A stretch of 64,000 bases of DNA from Typhlomys cinereus (GCA_023101885.1 JALPQD010000143.1:4992014-5056013), one strand, 5' to 3'; positions 11,351 through 21,055 are shown, numbered from the stretch's first letter. Made by a program: numbers and translations. Notes: generated by a model not told the origin, from the sequence alone.

Positions 11351-11690
11351 GACTGGGGAGCTGGCTCGGTGGGTAAAGTGCTTACTGTGCAAGCTTGAGG
11401 AGTTGAGCTTGGATTTACATCCAGGCAAACAGTTAAGTGTGACAACCCGCATCTATAATCCTGGTTCAGGGAGACAGTTATTCAGATACCTGGGGCCCAT
11501 TGGTTGGCTGGTTTAGCCAATTGGTGAGCTCCAGATTCAACAAGACACCTTGTTTTAAGACATAATATAATAGTGGAATATACATGACATAGATCTTGGG
11601 CCTCTATACATCCATCCAGGGTACCAGTATCTACTCTCCAACATGTATACCACACACACACACACATACACACACGCACACACACAAATG
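11351..11690 (+). mobile_element. B3-like SINE with CA tail
   Basis: The head 'tggggagctggctcggtggg' is tRNA-like (A box), followed by 'aagtgcttactgtgcaagc'. The body contains 'cattggttggctggtttagc' and 'attggtgagctccagattca', the typical B3 middle, and ends in 'acatgtatacc' plus a (CA)n tail. B3 SINEs support a mouse-related rodent. Confidence 0.75.
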
Positions 11691-12041
11691 GAATCTCTCA
11701 GATTTTATTTTTTGCTGTTTACTGTGGTGTAAAAATGTTTGACTCTTTCGCATACCTGACATGGTGTCACTTAATGAAGAGCATAAGACTTGGAGGTAGT
11801 GACTCTCTGGAGCCTCCTGTGTGTTCTGCTCCAGAACAGCGGTGGCAGCCTGGGAATCCAAGTTAGAACTATTATAAATCCTCAAGCAAAACCACTTTTT
11901 GCTTTGGGCTTCAGATGGGTCTATATCAAAGAGCATTCGGATGTGATCCAGTGGAACTGGGCACTGAAGGCTGTGGTAGAATTTTCCTGAAGGACAGCAC
12001 AGTGTGACAGAGATGAGTAAATAAGAGTGCAACCAATATAC
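11691..12041. other. Unique stretch between two SINEs
   Basis: The minus-strand frame of 133 codons at 11631-12032 begins in unique DNA and ends in the SINE's CA tail, giving a Cys/Val run. It has no recognisable domain. I regard it as chance and see nothing else here. Confidence 0.4.
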
Positions 12042-12239
12042 AGGGCTGGAGAGGTGGCTCAGGGGTTAAGCCTCTGCCTTGCAGGTGGAAAGTCCTGAAT
12101 TCAGATCCTAGACCCCATGTATAGACACCAGATGGCCTGCGTTTCTGGTCCTGGTAGGGCGAAGCCTGTGAATCCCGGGACAGAGTAAACAAGGAGGAGG
12201 TGGAGGTGGTCCATGGTGGTTCCTGAATTCGTCCGTGGT

Positions 12240-12282
<43 letters not shown>

Positions 12283-12337
12283 ATATGCACACACACATAC
12301 ATGCACAATTGAATAAATAAATAAATAATTAAAAACA
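12042..12337 (+). mobile_element. Young tRNA-derived SINE
   Basis: It starts gggctggagaggtggctcag, with an A box (TGGCTCAGGGG), and has a diverged B box (ATTCAGATCC) at about 12100. The body is shared with the copies at 51787-52072 and 53883-54173: 'ggtcctggtagggcgaagcc', 'gagtaaacaaggaggagg', 'cgtccgtggttctacac'. It ends in (CA)n and a TAAA-rich tail. A segment corresponding to the GC-rich 'gaagcgggggcgg' of the other copies is missing. Confidence 0.9.
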
Positions 12338-12345
12338 AGAGCACA

Positions 12346-12560
12346 GTGTACTAGTTTGCTAAGGCCACCATAAAAAGCACCACAGATGGGGTGACTTTAA
12401 CAACAGGACCTTGTCTTCTCTAGGTCCCTAAACTAGAAGTCCAGCACTAAGGGGTTGGCAAGATTAATGTCTCCTGGAGGACTTTCTCTACTGCAAACCA
12501 CTGACTTCCAATAATCTCTAAAACCTACCATGACCAGTGGGGTGGCCTGTAGAATTTACT
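12346..12560 (-). mobile_element. MaLR-like LTR fragment, minus strand
   Basis: 'ctagtttgctaaggccacca...aaaaagcaccacag' and 'cctaaactagaagtccagc' follow the reverse-complement order of MaLR LTR 3' ends. It is diverged and the right limit is unclear. Confidence 0.4.
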
Positions 12561-12812
12561 GAGACTGAGGAAAGTCGGGTGGACAAAGGAAACACACAGA
12601 GACGCAAGGTAGGAAAAGACAGCTGGTCATGGGTGAGGGACAGGAGCCTGATGGGACTTTGTGAAAATTCCACTCATTGACTTCTACAGAGTTCATTTAC
12701 ATAGAAAGGAGGGTTACTCAGGACAGGGCTACACCAGCCTCTGACACTATGGGATAAACCTGATAAACCCGTATCAGGGAAGATTCTGGTAAGAGACCAT
12801 TCATTGGCTAAA

Positions 12813-12850
12813 GGGGATAAGGAAGTGGGGGTGGGGGTGGAGGTGGGGGC
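12813..12850 (+). other. G-run cluster with quadruplex potential
   Basis: Within about 38 bp there are runs of 4, 5, 5 and 5 G separated by short loops and one GGAGG, which fits a G-quadruplex pattern on the plus strand. It lies in a stretch where I recognise no element. Formation in cells is inference. Confidence 0.5.
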
Positions 12851-12884
12851 GTCGCTAAGTTTCCAGCGCATGCTCATTCAGCCC

Positions 12885-12911
12885 TACTCTGAATCTTGTG
12901 GATTCAGAGTA
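12885..12911. other. Perfect 11-bp hairpin
   Basis: TACTCTGAATC (12885-12895) and GATTCAGAGTA (12901-12911) are perfect inverted copies around the loop TTGTG. No U-tract follows it, and it matches no mobile-element end that I recognise. Confidence 0.8.
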
Positions 12912-13130
12912 CATTTGTAGATTTTGCATCTGGGGCCGGAGAAGGATTCTCACACAATCATCGTGCAGATCTCTTCAGTCCTCCATGTCTGCTCTACCAC
13001 CAGAGAAGTCTCTAGGTATTAGTGGCGTTAATCAGTGCATCATGAAGAGTTTATGGAACAATCCCCTGTAGCTCTTTGGATGCTTTCTCAGAACCCCTGG
13101 TTAGCCACAAGTTAGTGTCCTACACATGGA

Positions 13131-13150
13131 TTCCCACTAGATGGCGCTCC
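13131..13150 (+). promoter_or_regulatory. CTCF-like binding motif
   Basis: CCACTAGATGGCGCTC (13134-13149) matches all 16 positions of the CTCF core CCASYAGRKGGCRSYV. It is the same core variant as at 18.33 kb (AGATGGCGCTC), in the same orientation. Binding is inferred from sequence only. Confidence 0.65.
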
Positions 13151-13236
13151 ACATTGTCCTTGGCTTGTAGATGGGCATCTTGCTATGTCTTCATGTAGCA
13201 AATTGCCTGTTCTTGTGTCCTTGGTGTATCTTCCTC

Positions 13237-13239
<3 letters not shown>

Positions 13240-13287
<48 letters not shown>

Positions 13288-13622
13288 ACAGCATGTATGT
13301 ATCCCGATCTGTGTCCATGTGAGTGTGTGGGTGGATGCACATGTATGAGCATGTGTGTGGAGGTCAGAGGTCGACTTTGGATGCCTTCCTTTATGATCTC
13401 CACTTATTTATGTGTCAGGGTCTCTCCCTGAATTTGGAGCTCATCGGCTTGGTTAAAGCTGGCTGCCCACTGAGCCCCAGGGCCCCACCTCTCTCTCTCC
13501 CCTCTCCCCCAGCTCTGCCACTCCTGGCTTTTACACAGACGCTTGAGATTCCAGTTCGGATCCTCATGCCTGTGCATCAGACGCTTTTCCGACTAAGAAA
13601 TCTCTCCAGCCCTTCTTCCTCT
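13240..13622 (-). mobile_element. B4-like SINE, minus strand, with TG tail
   Basis: On the plus strand, a (TG)n run (13240-13285) is followed by 'gtggaggtcagaggtcgact', 'tgtcagggtctctccctgaa', 'atttggagctcatcggcttg', and finally 'aagaaatctctccagccc', the reverse complement of the SINE head. The ID-like head plus B1-like middle is the composite layout of rodent B4. The Cys/Val and His/Thr frames across the TG run are repeat translation. Confidence 0.8.
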
Positions 13623-13629
13623 TGTTAGA

Positions 13630-13925
13630 GGAATATCTGCGCTCCAGAGGAAGCAGAGCCGTTACGGAGGGAATCACATGGCAGAAGACATGGTTGGAGG
13701 CAGAAGCAGGAGGCTGGTTCAGGTTGTGGTAGTCGTCATGGAGGCAGAGCGGGCAAGAAAACACAGAGGGAAGCAGGGTCCCCTCGTTACACATCCTCTT
13801 CCAGCAAGGAGATGCTTCTGAGAGGCACCGCCTTTCCACACGTTAATACCAGCTGAGGATTCAAACACACAAGTCTCTGTGTGTGTGGTGCTGATGGGGG
13901 AGACACTAAGTTTCAAACCACAACA
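13630..13925 (-). mobile_element. MaLR-like LTR, minus strand
   Basis: The right end reads 'tttcaaaccacaaca', which on the minus strand is TGTTGTGGTTTGAAA, the expected LTR start and close to family B at 42581. Inside are 'aggaggctggttcaggttgt' and 'cacatcctcttccagcaagg', typical of MaLR bodies in reverse. The 3' end is blurred by the adjoining B4 SINE. Confidence 0.6.
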
Positions 13926-14039
13926 CTAGAAGTCTTCTAAGGAGACCCAGCCACCATGTAGGCATTAGGGCGATACTATTAATAAATCGCATTCAAATTG
14001 TTCTGATCACAGGACATTCTCTTCGTACAAGGCATCTGC

Positions 14040-14345
14040 TTTGGGTGCTTGACAAAGTACCTGATGAGAAACACACTTAGAGGAGAAAGGGGTTTTTTGT
14101 TGGCTCACAATTCCAGGTTACCGTCCATCATTGGGGGGAAACAGCAGCAGCAGAGCTTGAGGTAGCTGCTCACATCACACCACAGTCAAGAACAGAAAGC
14201 ACCTGATCAACGCACGCGTGCTCACTGTCCTCTCAGCCGGCTCCCTAGGGAGCACGCCCACTCACTGTTGGGTCTTCCCACATCCATGGACACAGTCAAG
14301 ACAATTTCTTTCAGATATACCGGAAGGGCGTCAGGTTGACAACTA
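14040..14345 (-). mobile_element. MaLR-like LTR fragment, minus strand
   Basis: 'gcttgacaaagtacctgatg', 'ggttttttgttggctcacaa', 'aattccaggttaccgtccat' and the final 'tcaggttgacaac' give the order of a MaLR LTR in reverse. The end corresponds to the 'gtcaacttga' motif of family A. It is diverged. Confidence 0.5.
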
Positions 14346-14384
14346 CTTGTAACCTCCGCAGTGTCCAGGGGCCAGGTGCTTTAT

Positions 14385-14830
14385 AACAGGAGGTGTACTT
14401 TTAAATTATTTCTCAATAAATTCCACACACGTGCATAATGCCTTCTAATAACTCCTGCACTCTCCCATCTGCTTCCCTTCCCTATCAGCTCCTCTTCTCC
14501 CTACAAATCTCTCTCTCGTACTCATATGTTGTTGCATTCTGTATCCCAATGAGTTTAACCAGAGTCATGAGTGACCGGGGGTTCTGGAACTATGCATTTG
14601 GGCTTTCAAGCCCGCCGCTGTGTATACAATAAAATACTGTGACTAGCTATCTCCTAGAATCTGCTAGTTGATACTAGATTATTAGTGAGTGGAAGTGTCC
14701 ATGAGCTTCCCCACTTCCATCCATTCCTGTCTGCCGGCTGGACTAATCTTGGATAGGTCCCATGCCAACGACCACAGCTGTTACGACTTATGGTAGTCGT
14801 GGTCTTGTCATGCTTAGATGATGACATTTT
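14385..14830 (+). repeat. Old rodent interspersed repeat R1
   Basis: This copy shares order and wording with 47465-47820, 26300-26560 and 56610-56900: a T/A-rich start with 'cataatgccttctaataact', a 'ctcccatctgcttcccttcc' pyrimidine stretch, 'gtatcccaatgagtttaacc', then 'gaatctgctagttgatacta'. I recall similar text near rodent L1/LTR repeats but cannot name the family. R1 is my label. Confidence 0.5.
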
Positions 14831-16500
14831 GCTGCCCATTTTCTTATCTTTTGGCTCTTGCATTTTGTCTGACCCTCTTCTATGATAATTCCTAGCTTTA
14901 AGGGGGTGATAAAAATGTCATGTTTAGGACTCGGCCATCAACTGGAGCTTGTTCTCAGCATCTAGCACAGTCATGAGTCTCTTCATCCAAGGAGACATCT
15001 TTCCACAGGATCTTACATGGGCTGGAGTAGGGGAAGCAAGGGAAGGATCACTGTAGAGAACTGACCATGAATCATTAAAAAACCACCTAGCCATTCCACT
15101 AGCCATGTAAGTGAAGCTGCAGTTCCTTGTCACTTGCCTCAGGTGTCATCACGTCTAGACAGGGTTTGTCTGAATGATCTCCACCAGCTGATGTTCCGAT
15201 GTCTCAGTGTTTCTACTGGCAGCCAACCAAGATCGCAGAGGAGTATCTGTGCATGTTTCTTGTATTAGGGAAACATACCACACGTGCTTCTAATGACAGA
15301 TCTTGTGATTCAGTTAGTCCAGCAGTGTCCTGCTTTAAATCACACTCTCGGTCTCCATCCGAGTCCCTCTGATCAAGGCCCAGCTGGCTTCTCTCGCCTG
15401 GGGAAGGGGCGCACCCCGTCTGGAGTCTGGGCAGCCTTCTCACCTGGGGCTCATCTGGCAGGCATTCCTGCTCGCAGCTTGGTCTCCTGGAGGCCTCCCG
15501 GGGAGATGAGCAGGCACCTGGCGTGCAGATGGGTCTCCGGGACTCTCCTGGCTAGAAGTGCCGCTCCAGCCATGGGAGGGCTAACCATGTCCATGTGTTA
15601 AGTTGGCAGTTGAAATCGCCAATGTGCATGTAATGCGGTGCCTTTGATGACATGTTTGAGGGATCCTGTGAGGAGAAGATGATCAGATTTGAGGTCGGGG
15701 GACATTTTTAAAAGTCTAAACTGTTTTCAGATTATCTTGCCATTCAACAAAGCTTCTATTGAATGTGCATTGGGTGGGCTCCTGGGGGGGTGGCCTGACC
15801 ATTTTGTGCTTTCAGTCATGGAAAAGTCAGCACCCTCCCCACCCTCTTTCTGCCTAAGCTGACTCTTGGACTAGTTTTCCTAGTGTCTGCCACATCCTTG
15901 ACCACCTCAGTGCTAGATTAGCGGCCATCCCAGATTGCCTCTCGTAGCTGTGTCCAGCACCCTATCCCAAGCATTCTGTCCTTAGCGCATTCACCATCTG
16001 CCTTTCCTGTGTCCCTGCTATCTTAAGCTTATCTTTCAGGACCCTCCCAGATCCAGATCAACTAGTAATGTCTTGGGACACAAATACATGGATACGCTAT
16101 TGACAATGCTTTTATATTTCCATATTTGGTATAAGGTTGACTCTGCACTAAATTATCCTTACTTTCTTTCTTGACTAGTATAGCCACAACAAATAAATCC
16201 AGGAGGATAACAACCTGGACTTGGGAGCCAGTCTGACCCAATGCAGCGTCCAGCTCTGTTACCGGGGGACGTTGAATACGTTAGTGAACATTGCTGTCTG
16301 ACTTTTCTCATAGCGTGAGGGAGATGATGAGTTACAGGGATGATAAAATTAAATGAGGGCTAGAATATCAAGGAACTTAAGAGAGATAAGAATAAACAGA
16401 GGAAACCTTGGGGACTAAAGTTGGATGAGTGAAGGGAAATGCCCCTATCAGTGAGGTGGTCCGAAGAAAGGCAACTGACAAGCCATGGAGACCTGAACCC
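14831..16500. other. Unique sequence, no gene seen
   Basis: The 105-codon frame at 15284-15601 overlaps a minus-strand frame, has no recognisable domain and lacks a convincing start context. A G run (15784-15791) and scattered GC-rich text (15380-15560) are present without CpG-island density. Confidence 0.45.
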
Positions 16501-16502
16501 CC

Positions 16503-16652
16503 ACAAGAGTAGACAAACTAGAGACAACCCTGGGATCCGTAGAAGCGGACAAGTAGGAGGGAGGGATTGATGGAGAGACAGGATGGAGAGGTGAAGGAGG
16601 GAAGCAGTGATAAATACTCAATATGCTTGTAAAAGGAGAAAAATTAAAAAAA
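16503..16652 (+). repeat. G-rich 3'-end repeat R2, copy 1 of a pair
   Basis: 'agtagacaaactagagacaa', 'ccctgggatccgtagaagc', a GGA-rich purine block, then 'aatactcaatatgcttgtaa' and an A-rich tail. The layout (polypurine block followed by A tail) is like an L1 3' UTR, but the sequence differs from the L1 at 51-55 kb. It may be an older L1 subfamily. Copy 2 follows immediately. Confidence 0.6.
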
Positions 16653-16850
16653 AAAGAGTAGACAAGCCAGAGTGAACCCTGGAGTCCATAGAAGCAGATG
16701 GCAGAAGGATGGAGGGAGGGAAGGAGGGAGGGAGGGAGGGAGGGATGAATTGAGGAAGGGAAGGGAAAAGGAATGGGTGGGAAGGGGATGGAGGGAAGCA
16801 GGGATAAGTACTCAACATGCTTGTAAACTAGAAAAATAAAATAATAAAAA
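16653..16850 (+). repeat. G-rich 3'-end repeat R2, copy 2 of a pair
   Basis: 'gagtagacaagccagagtga', 'ccctggagtccatagaagca', a longer GGGA-rich block (16709-16800), then 'actcaacatgcttgtaaact' and an A-rich tail. It repeats copy 1 element for element, in direct orientation with no gap. Further copies lie at 17690-17870 (plus) and 40425-40600 (minus). Confidence 0.65.
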
Positions 16851-17164
16851 ATTAAATTGAATGTTAACTAGAACAGTGGATTTGGGTCTAAACTTGTCTG
16901 TGTCACTTTCCCATAATTTGAAAGCTCAGTAGTGGCATGGCTGTCTTCCACGACTTGATGCACTTCTGGGAGACCTGTGCTTCATATTTGCAGGCTGGAA
17001 TGGGCCAGTTCTGAGGAGGAAATCTGGAACAATAACTTATCTCTAAATTTGTATCTACAAGGGAAGGTCTGTCAGGAGATGCTGAGACCAGGCTCACGGG
17101 TATTTATCAGGAATGAGGTAGCTCTGGAGAACTACGATCCTGCTTCAGAAGTCACGTGTACCTG
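16851..17164. other. Unique stretch, no gene seen
   Basis: Two overlapping frames of about 64 codons on opposite strands (16903-17097 and 16977-17168) have no recognisable feature. Confidence 0.4.
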
Positions 17165-17510
17165 TTAGACACAGGGATCAGCCTGACAAGGGAGAAGTGA
17201 GCGTTTGGGCACATCTGTGGGGAGTTCAGTTAGTGTAAGCCCGTAGGAGATTATATAACAGAGGTGGAAAGATCCAGCTCACAGTGGGTGGGACCATTGC
17301 ACGGATGGAAGTACATGGAGAGACCTGGTTCAGATTTTTGCCAAACTGCCAAGTTAGAAGGTGTGCCGATTCCCAGTGGGGAAGAACCTGCTGAAGACAG
17401 CGTGAAACCTCCTCGCTCATGCCACATCCTTCCAACAGGGTCCCGGACGTCTCTTTCTGTCAAGGTCCTGTACTGGAGAGGAAAGGGTGCTGAGATGAAT
17501 TCGATCTGTG
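17165..17510 (+). mobile_element. Family A-like LTR, degraded
   Basis: 'gatcagcctgacaagggaga', 'tttgggcacatctgtgggga', 'ccagctcacagtgggtggga' and 'gttcagatttttgccaaact' follow the order of the family A LTRs (compare 'gtcaacttgacagttg', 'tctgggcacatttgtggaga', 'cccatggtgggtgggatta'). No clear ends or duplication remain. Confidence 0.5.
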
Positions 17511-17689
17511 CCTAGTCAAGGCTTTGAAGATCGGTCCTGTTTCCTGGAATTCCTTGGAGCTTCGCGTGATCCTTTACTGCTCAGAGGGTTTTTGCTTGGC
17601 ACGTGGTGGCTCCTCTTTTCTTAGAAATCAGTGGAGTGACCTGAAGGTAACTTGAAATGCCACAAAGGCTGGAATCTCCGTAGAGTAGA

Positions 17690-17870
17690 GGCCCTGCTCG
17701 GGACCTGCATGAACCCTGGGGACCATAGAAGCATGCCATTGGGCTGGAGGGTGGGAGGGAGCGGGAGGGATTGATGGGGGGAAGGGAAGGGAAGTTGGGG
17801 GGATGGAGGGAGGCAGTGGTGAATGCTCAGTCTGCTTGTAAAAGCAGAAAAATAACAAAAAAATAAAAGA
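17690..17870 (+). repeat. G-rich 3'-end repeat R2
   Basis: 'catgaaccctggggaccata', 'gaagcatgccattgggctgg', a GGGA-rich block and 'aatgctcagtctgcttgtaa' followed by an A-rich tail match the pair at 16503-16850. Confidence 0.6.
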
Positions 17871-18179
17871 AAGAAATCCTAGAAGGTCGTGCGGTGAACA
17901 CTTAAGGATTCTGGGGCCTTGCACCTCTAAAAAGCGCGGATTTTGAGGGGGTGGCCTTGGGAGGAAGGGTTCCTGTGGCCCGGAGGAAGGTGGATGAGAG
18001 CCAGCAGCCTTGGCTCCAGGTCTCTCTGTTTTGGGTCAGTAATGGCTTTAGTAGCTGCTCCGAGGAAGCAAAGTCCCAGGCGGACCTTGCAAAGCCTTTT
18101 CTGGGCTGAGAGAGCAGGAAATGAACAGGTGCGCCCACTTTCTGCAGCCAATCCCCCCGGCTGCACTTCTTAGGGAATG

Positions 18180-18425
18180 CCTTCAGTCCTTTTCCTTAGC
18201 CTCTCGAGGATAACGGGGCGAGGAGCGCGAGACCAGGGCTGAGCAGCTCCGGGACTTTGTCCTTCCCCATCAGAACCGCTGTGCAGGTGGCTCCTGCCCG
18301 GCTCTGCGAGGCGCACAGCGCTCCCGCCGCCAGTAGATGGCGCTCGGTCTCCGCCCAGCCCTCTGTTGACACAGGGTGGTTGGCTTCTGAGGTCCAAACA
18401 GAAACCGGTTGTCACCCGCGCCGGC
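18180..18425. promoter_or_regulatory. Small CpG-rich island
   Basis: By eye about 20 CpG dinucleotides occur in roughly 245 bp with G+C above 60%, so observed CpG is close to expectation, while flanking DNA is CpG-poor as usual in mammals. No recognised repeat explains it. A near-perfect CTCF motif sits inside (18327-18346). It could be a promoter of an unannotated transcript, an insulator or an unmethylated enhancer. A 126-codon plus frame starts in it (18366-18746) but resembles no protein I know. Confidence 0.6.
18327..18346 (+). promoter_or_regulatory. CTCF-like binding motif inside the CpG island
   Basis: CCAGTAGATGGCGCTC (18330-18345) matches all 16 positions of the CTCF core CCASYAGRKGGCRSYV, in a local context of high CpG. 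It has the same orientation as the 13.1-kb motif. The core contains one CpG, so methylation could affect binding; that last point is inference from known CTCF behaviour. Confidence 0.7.
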
Positions 18426-19948
18426 AAGAGGCAAATATTAAAGCTAGCATTTCATGCATTTTTGAGAAAGAAAGCCTTTCTGTTTAGGTTCGCTCCAGAT
18501 TCTCTGGAGATGTGTTGGGAACTCCCTCAGCCACTGAACTCATCACTGTGGCCGTTTATTCACTTACAAAATGCTTCCCCAGAATCCCAGCTCAATTACC
18601 TTTTGTCTCCCCTCTGTTCTAATACCCTGGTAGGATGCATGAAAAACAAAGCAAGGTTAGACGTTTGCTTTCTCTCTCTCCGGGCTTGGCTTTGCTTGTT
18701 TCTAGAAGCAAGTGGGATGAATGCTGTGACTGCTGAAAATAGGTAGGCACATGCGTGTCTAAGGTTACCTGTATGTATAATATATACATCTCCATCCCAC
18801 TTTTACTTTGGTCCAAAGGAACTGTATAACTAAGCATAAATAAATAAACATTTATTTCCCTTGGGTAAAGGTAAATGTTGACAAAATTTTCATGAGTCTA
18901 CTCCACGCATATATTTACTGCTCATTTCAAGGTTCAGTATCTGAAAAACTAGCTGGAATGATAGGTAATCAATTCAGCAGTTACTGTGGGTGGATGGAGA
19001 CAGCCCTTGTCCTCTGTGTAGTGGGGAATACAAAGACAAGTTCTTCCTCCTGAAGATTTTGCCACCTGGTTCACGAAAATTAGCCTTAGACAAAGAGGGG
19101 CTAAGCAACATGTAAAGGCTGCTGTTAAGGTTTGAGGGATTGTTCTAGACGTTCAGAGGAATAAATCTAGCAATAAATATAGGGCAGTTTGGTTGTCTCG
19201 AAATGTCACGCTCAATATGAGTTGGCACTATAGTCTATTGGCAAAGATGTAAAGAAAATTCCCCTGCAGGTGTTGAGTTCCCTCAGATTGGCAGTACGAG
19301 TTACCTTTTCTACAGCACTTCTACAAGTGCTTGCTCAGGACAATGTTTTGCAAACATTTTATAATGTGCCCACATTCAACAATATGCGAGCAAGGGATGA
19401 ACACAGAGATTGGAGAACGTGGCGTGACTAGACTTCCGCACGCCATTGACGACTTCCTATCTTACTATAGAGACGCATACTCTGCCCCTGCAGAATATAT
19501 GTAGCAGATTTGGATGGAAAGGAGGACATTTCTGCAGCGGGAAAGCAAATACCCTGTGTGCATCCATGCATGCGCATGTACGTGGTACTAAATGTCTTTC
19601 CAGAGGTCTCGGTCTGGGCAATAGCCTTGCCAATCCTTCAATTACTGTTTTACTTTCATGAGAAATTGTTACTAGAATGCACTCACCCTTTCAGGGGGTT
19701 GTGAATGTGCTTATAATTGCTTGTTTCTAAGATAATTGGCTGGACTTCCTAGCCCTGGAAAAGTGGATTGTGGACCAGAGCCTGAGCTACATTTACACTG
19801 TCTGGACTTGGAGGCCTTGAGGGACCTAGGGCGACGGTGGTGTGCTGCAAGAGACCAGTCAGGACATCCTAGAAACAAGGCTGTTTCAGAATGGAGTGAT
19901 CATTTGAGTTTTGACATTTTTTGGGGAGGGCATGAGCTTTGGATGGCA
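18426..19948. other. Unique sequence, possible old LINE remnant
   Basis: No gene recognised. Around 18955-19080, 'ggagacagcccttgtcctct' and 'tggggaatacaaagacaag' resemble the mammalian L2/MIR-like 'cagtgaacaaaacagacaaaaatccctgcc' pattern in order. The rest is featureless by eye. Confidence 0.35.
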
Positions 19949-20033
19949 GAACTTCTGACTTCCTTTCATTTTCATGAATGAAGGTTCCAGGAAACTCCAA
20001 AGGGGGCTGAAAGCTGATTATCAGAAATATTAA
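19949..20033 (+). repeat. 85-bp direct repeat, copy 1
   Basis: This 85-bp segment recurs exactly 480 bp downstream (20429-20513) with 5 mismatches by eye (about 94% identity). It begins 'gaacttctgacttcctttc' and ends 'tcagaaatattaa'. Flanks are unrelated. Confidence 0.9.
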
Positions 20034-20428
20034 CCAGCCTTTGGTGGGTTTAGATCCAGAGCTGTCAATCACAAGGTTCTCCTGTAGACCCTTTTCCCTT
20101 TTATGGGTGACCATGTCGATTCAGATCTGAACCTATCCAAGCCACACTCAATTCTGAGGAAACAAGGGAAGACAAAGAGATTGCTGAGAGCTTGTGGGAT
20201 CCCAGAATTTTATCAATGTGATATTGTCTAACATCTGTATTATTGGTACAGTCAATAGCCTTCAAGTCATCCATTAAAGAGTTGTACTAATTCATTGTAA
20301 GCTGACACAAAACAATCATGTTCTTAGCTCAGGGGAAGATTTACAATAGTTTTACTTAAAAGTTTGGCTCTTGAGGTAACAGTATTGTTAGTTTTGTGGG
20401 TTTTTTTTGAAGTACATGCCCCACTCAT
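20034..20428. other. Unique spacer between the 85-bp repeats
   Basis: No gene or recognised mobile element is seen in this spacer. Confidence 0.4.
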
Positions 20429-20513
20429 GAACTTCTGACTTCCTTTCATTTTCATGAATGAAGTTTGCAGGTATCTCCAAAGGGGGCTGAAAGCCGATTA
20501 TCAGAAATATTAA
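20429..20513 (+). repeat. 85-bp direct repeat, copy 2
   Basis: The second copy of the segment at 19949-20033; mismatches cluster in one 11-bp stretch (20464-20474) plus one further change in the 'aagccgatta' part. A T-run precedes it at 20401. Confidence 0.9.
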
Positions 20514-20751
20514 ATAATCTTTCAAAAAATCATTCCCAAGTAGAAAATAGAGACTAGGATATAATAAGGCTAGAAATCCAATCAAGAACATCTAATTTAA
20601 TGAGATATTGCCCAGGCATTCAGACTTTATGAAAAGCCATAAGCAGGGATAGAACAGGCAACCCGGCTGTTCAGAGTTATTTTTAGTTTCTTGAGCTCAT
20701 CCTTCTTCCAATGTCTTTCTGCAGTGTTAAAAACAAAAAACAGAAACAAAA

Positions 20752-21055
20752 ACTGGCTGGGAATATGCCTCAGGGTTAAAGCCTTGCCTCATAAGCAAAA
20801 CGACCCGAATTTGGATCCCCAGAGCCCACATACAAAGGCAGTGGCCTGTAATTCTGGCCCTGGAAAGTAGAGCCTGGAAACCCCCAGAACAAAGCAAGAG
20901 GGAGGTGACGCAATCCAGGATCACTCCTGCGGTTCCAGATGTCACCGTTGGGCTCTACAGTCACGTACTCTCAAGTGCCCTTGCTCACCCATACAAGTAA
21001 CCCCTTGTACACAACACACTACATGTACACACACACACACACACACACACACAAC
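20752..21055 (+). mobile_element. tRNA-derived SINE, older copy
   Basis: 'ggctgggaatatgcctcagg' (A-box region), 'gacccgaatttggatcccca' (B-box region), 'ctggccctggaaagtagagc' and 'caaagcaagagggaggtgac' follow the young SINE in order. It ends in (CA)n at 21032-21053. Confidence 0.8.

Noticed and set aside
11631..12032. 133-codon minus-strand frame
   Set aside because: It ends in the CA tail of a SINE, shows no domain, and overlaps plus-strand frames of similar quality.
15284..15601. 105-codon plus frame in moderately GC-rich DNA
   Set aside because: No recognised domain, opposite-strand overlap and no CpG island or splice evidence. It could be revisited with conservation data.
18366..18746. 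126-codon plus frame beginning in the CpG island
   Set aside because: The position is suggestive, but the translation shows no recognised motif and I could not find convincing splice or start signals, so I list only the island.
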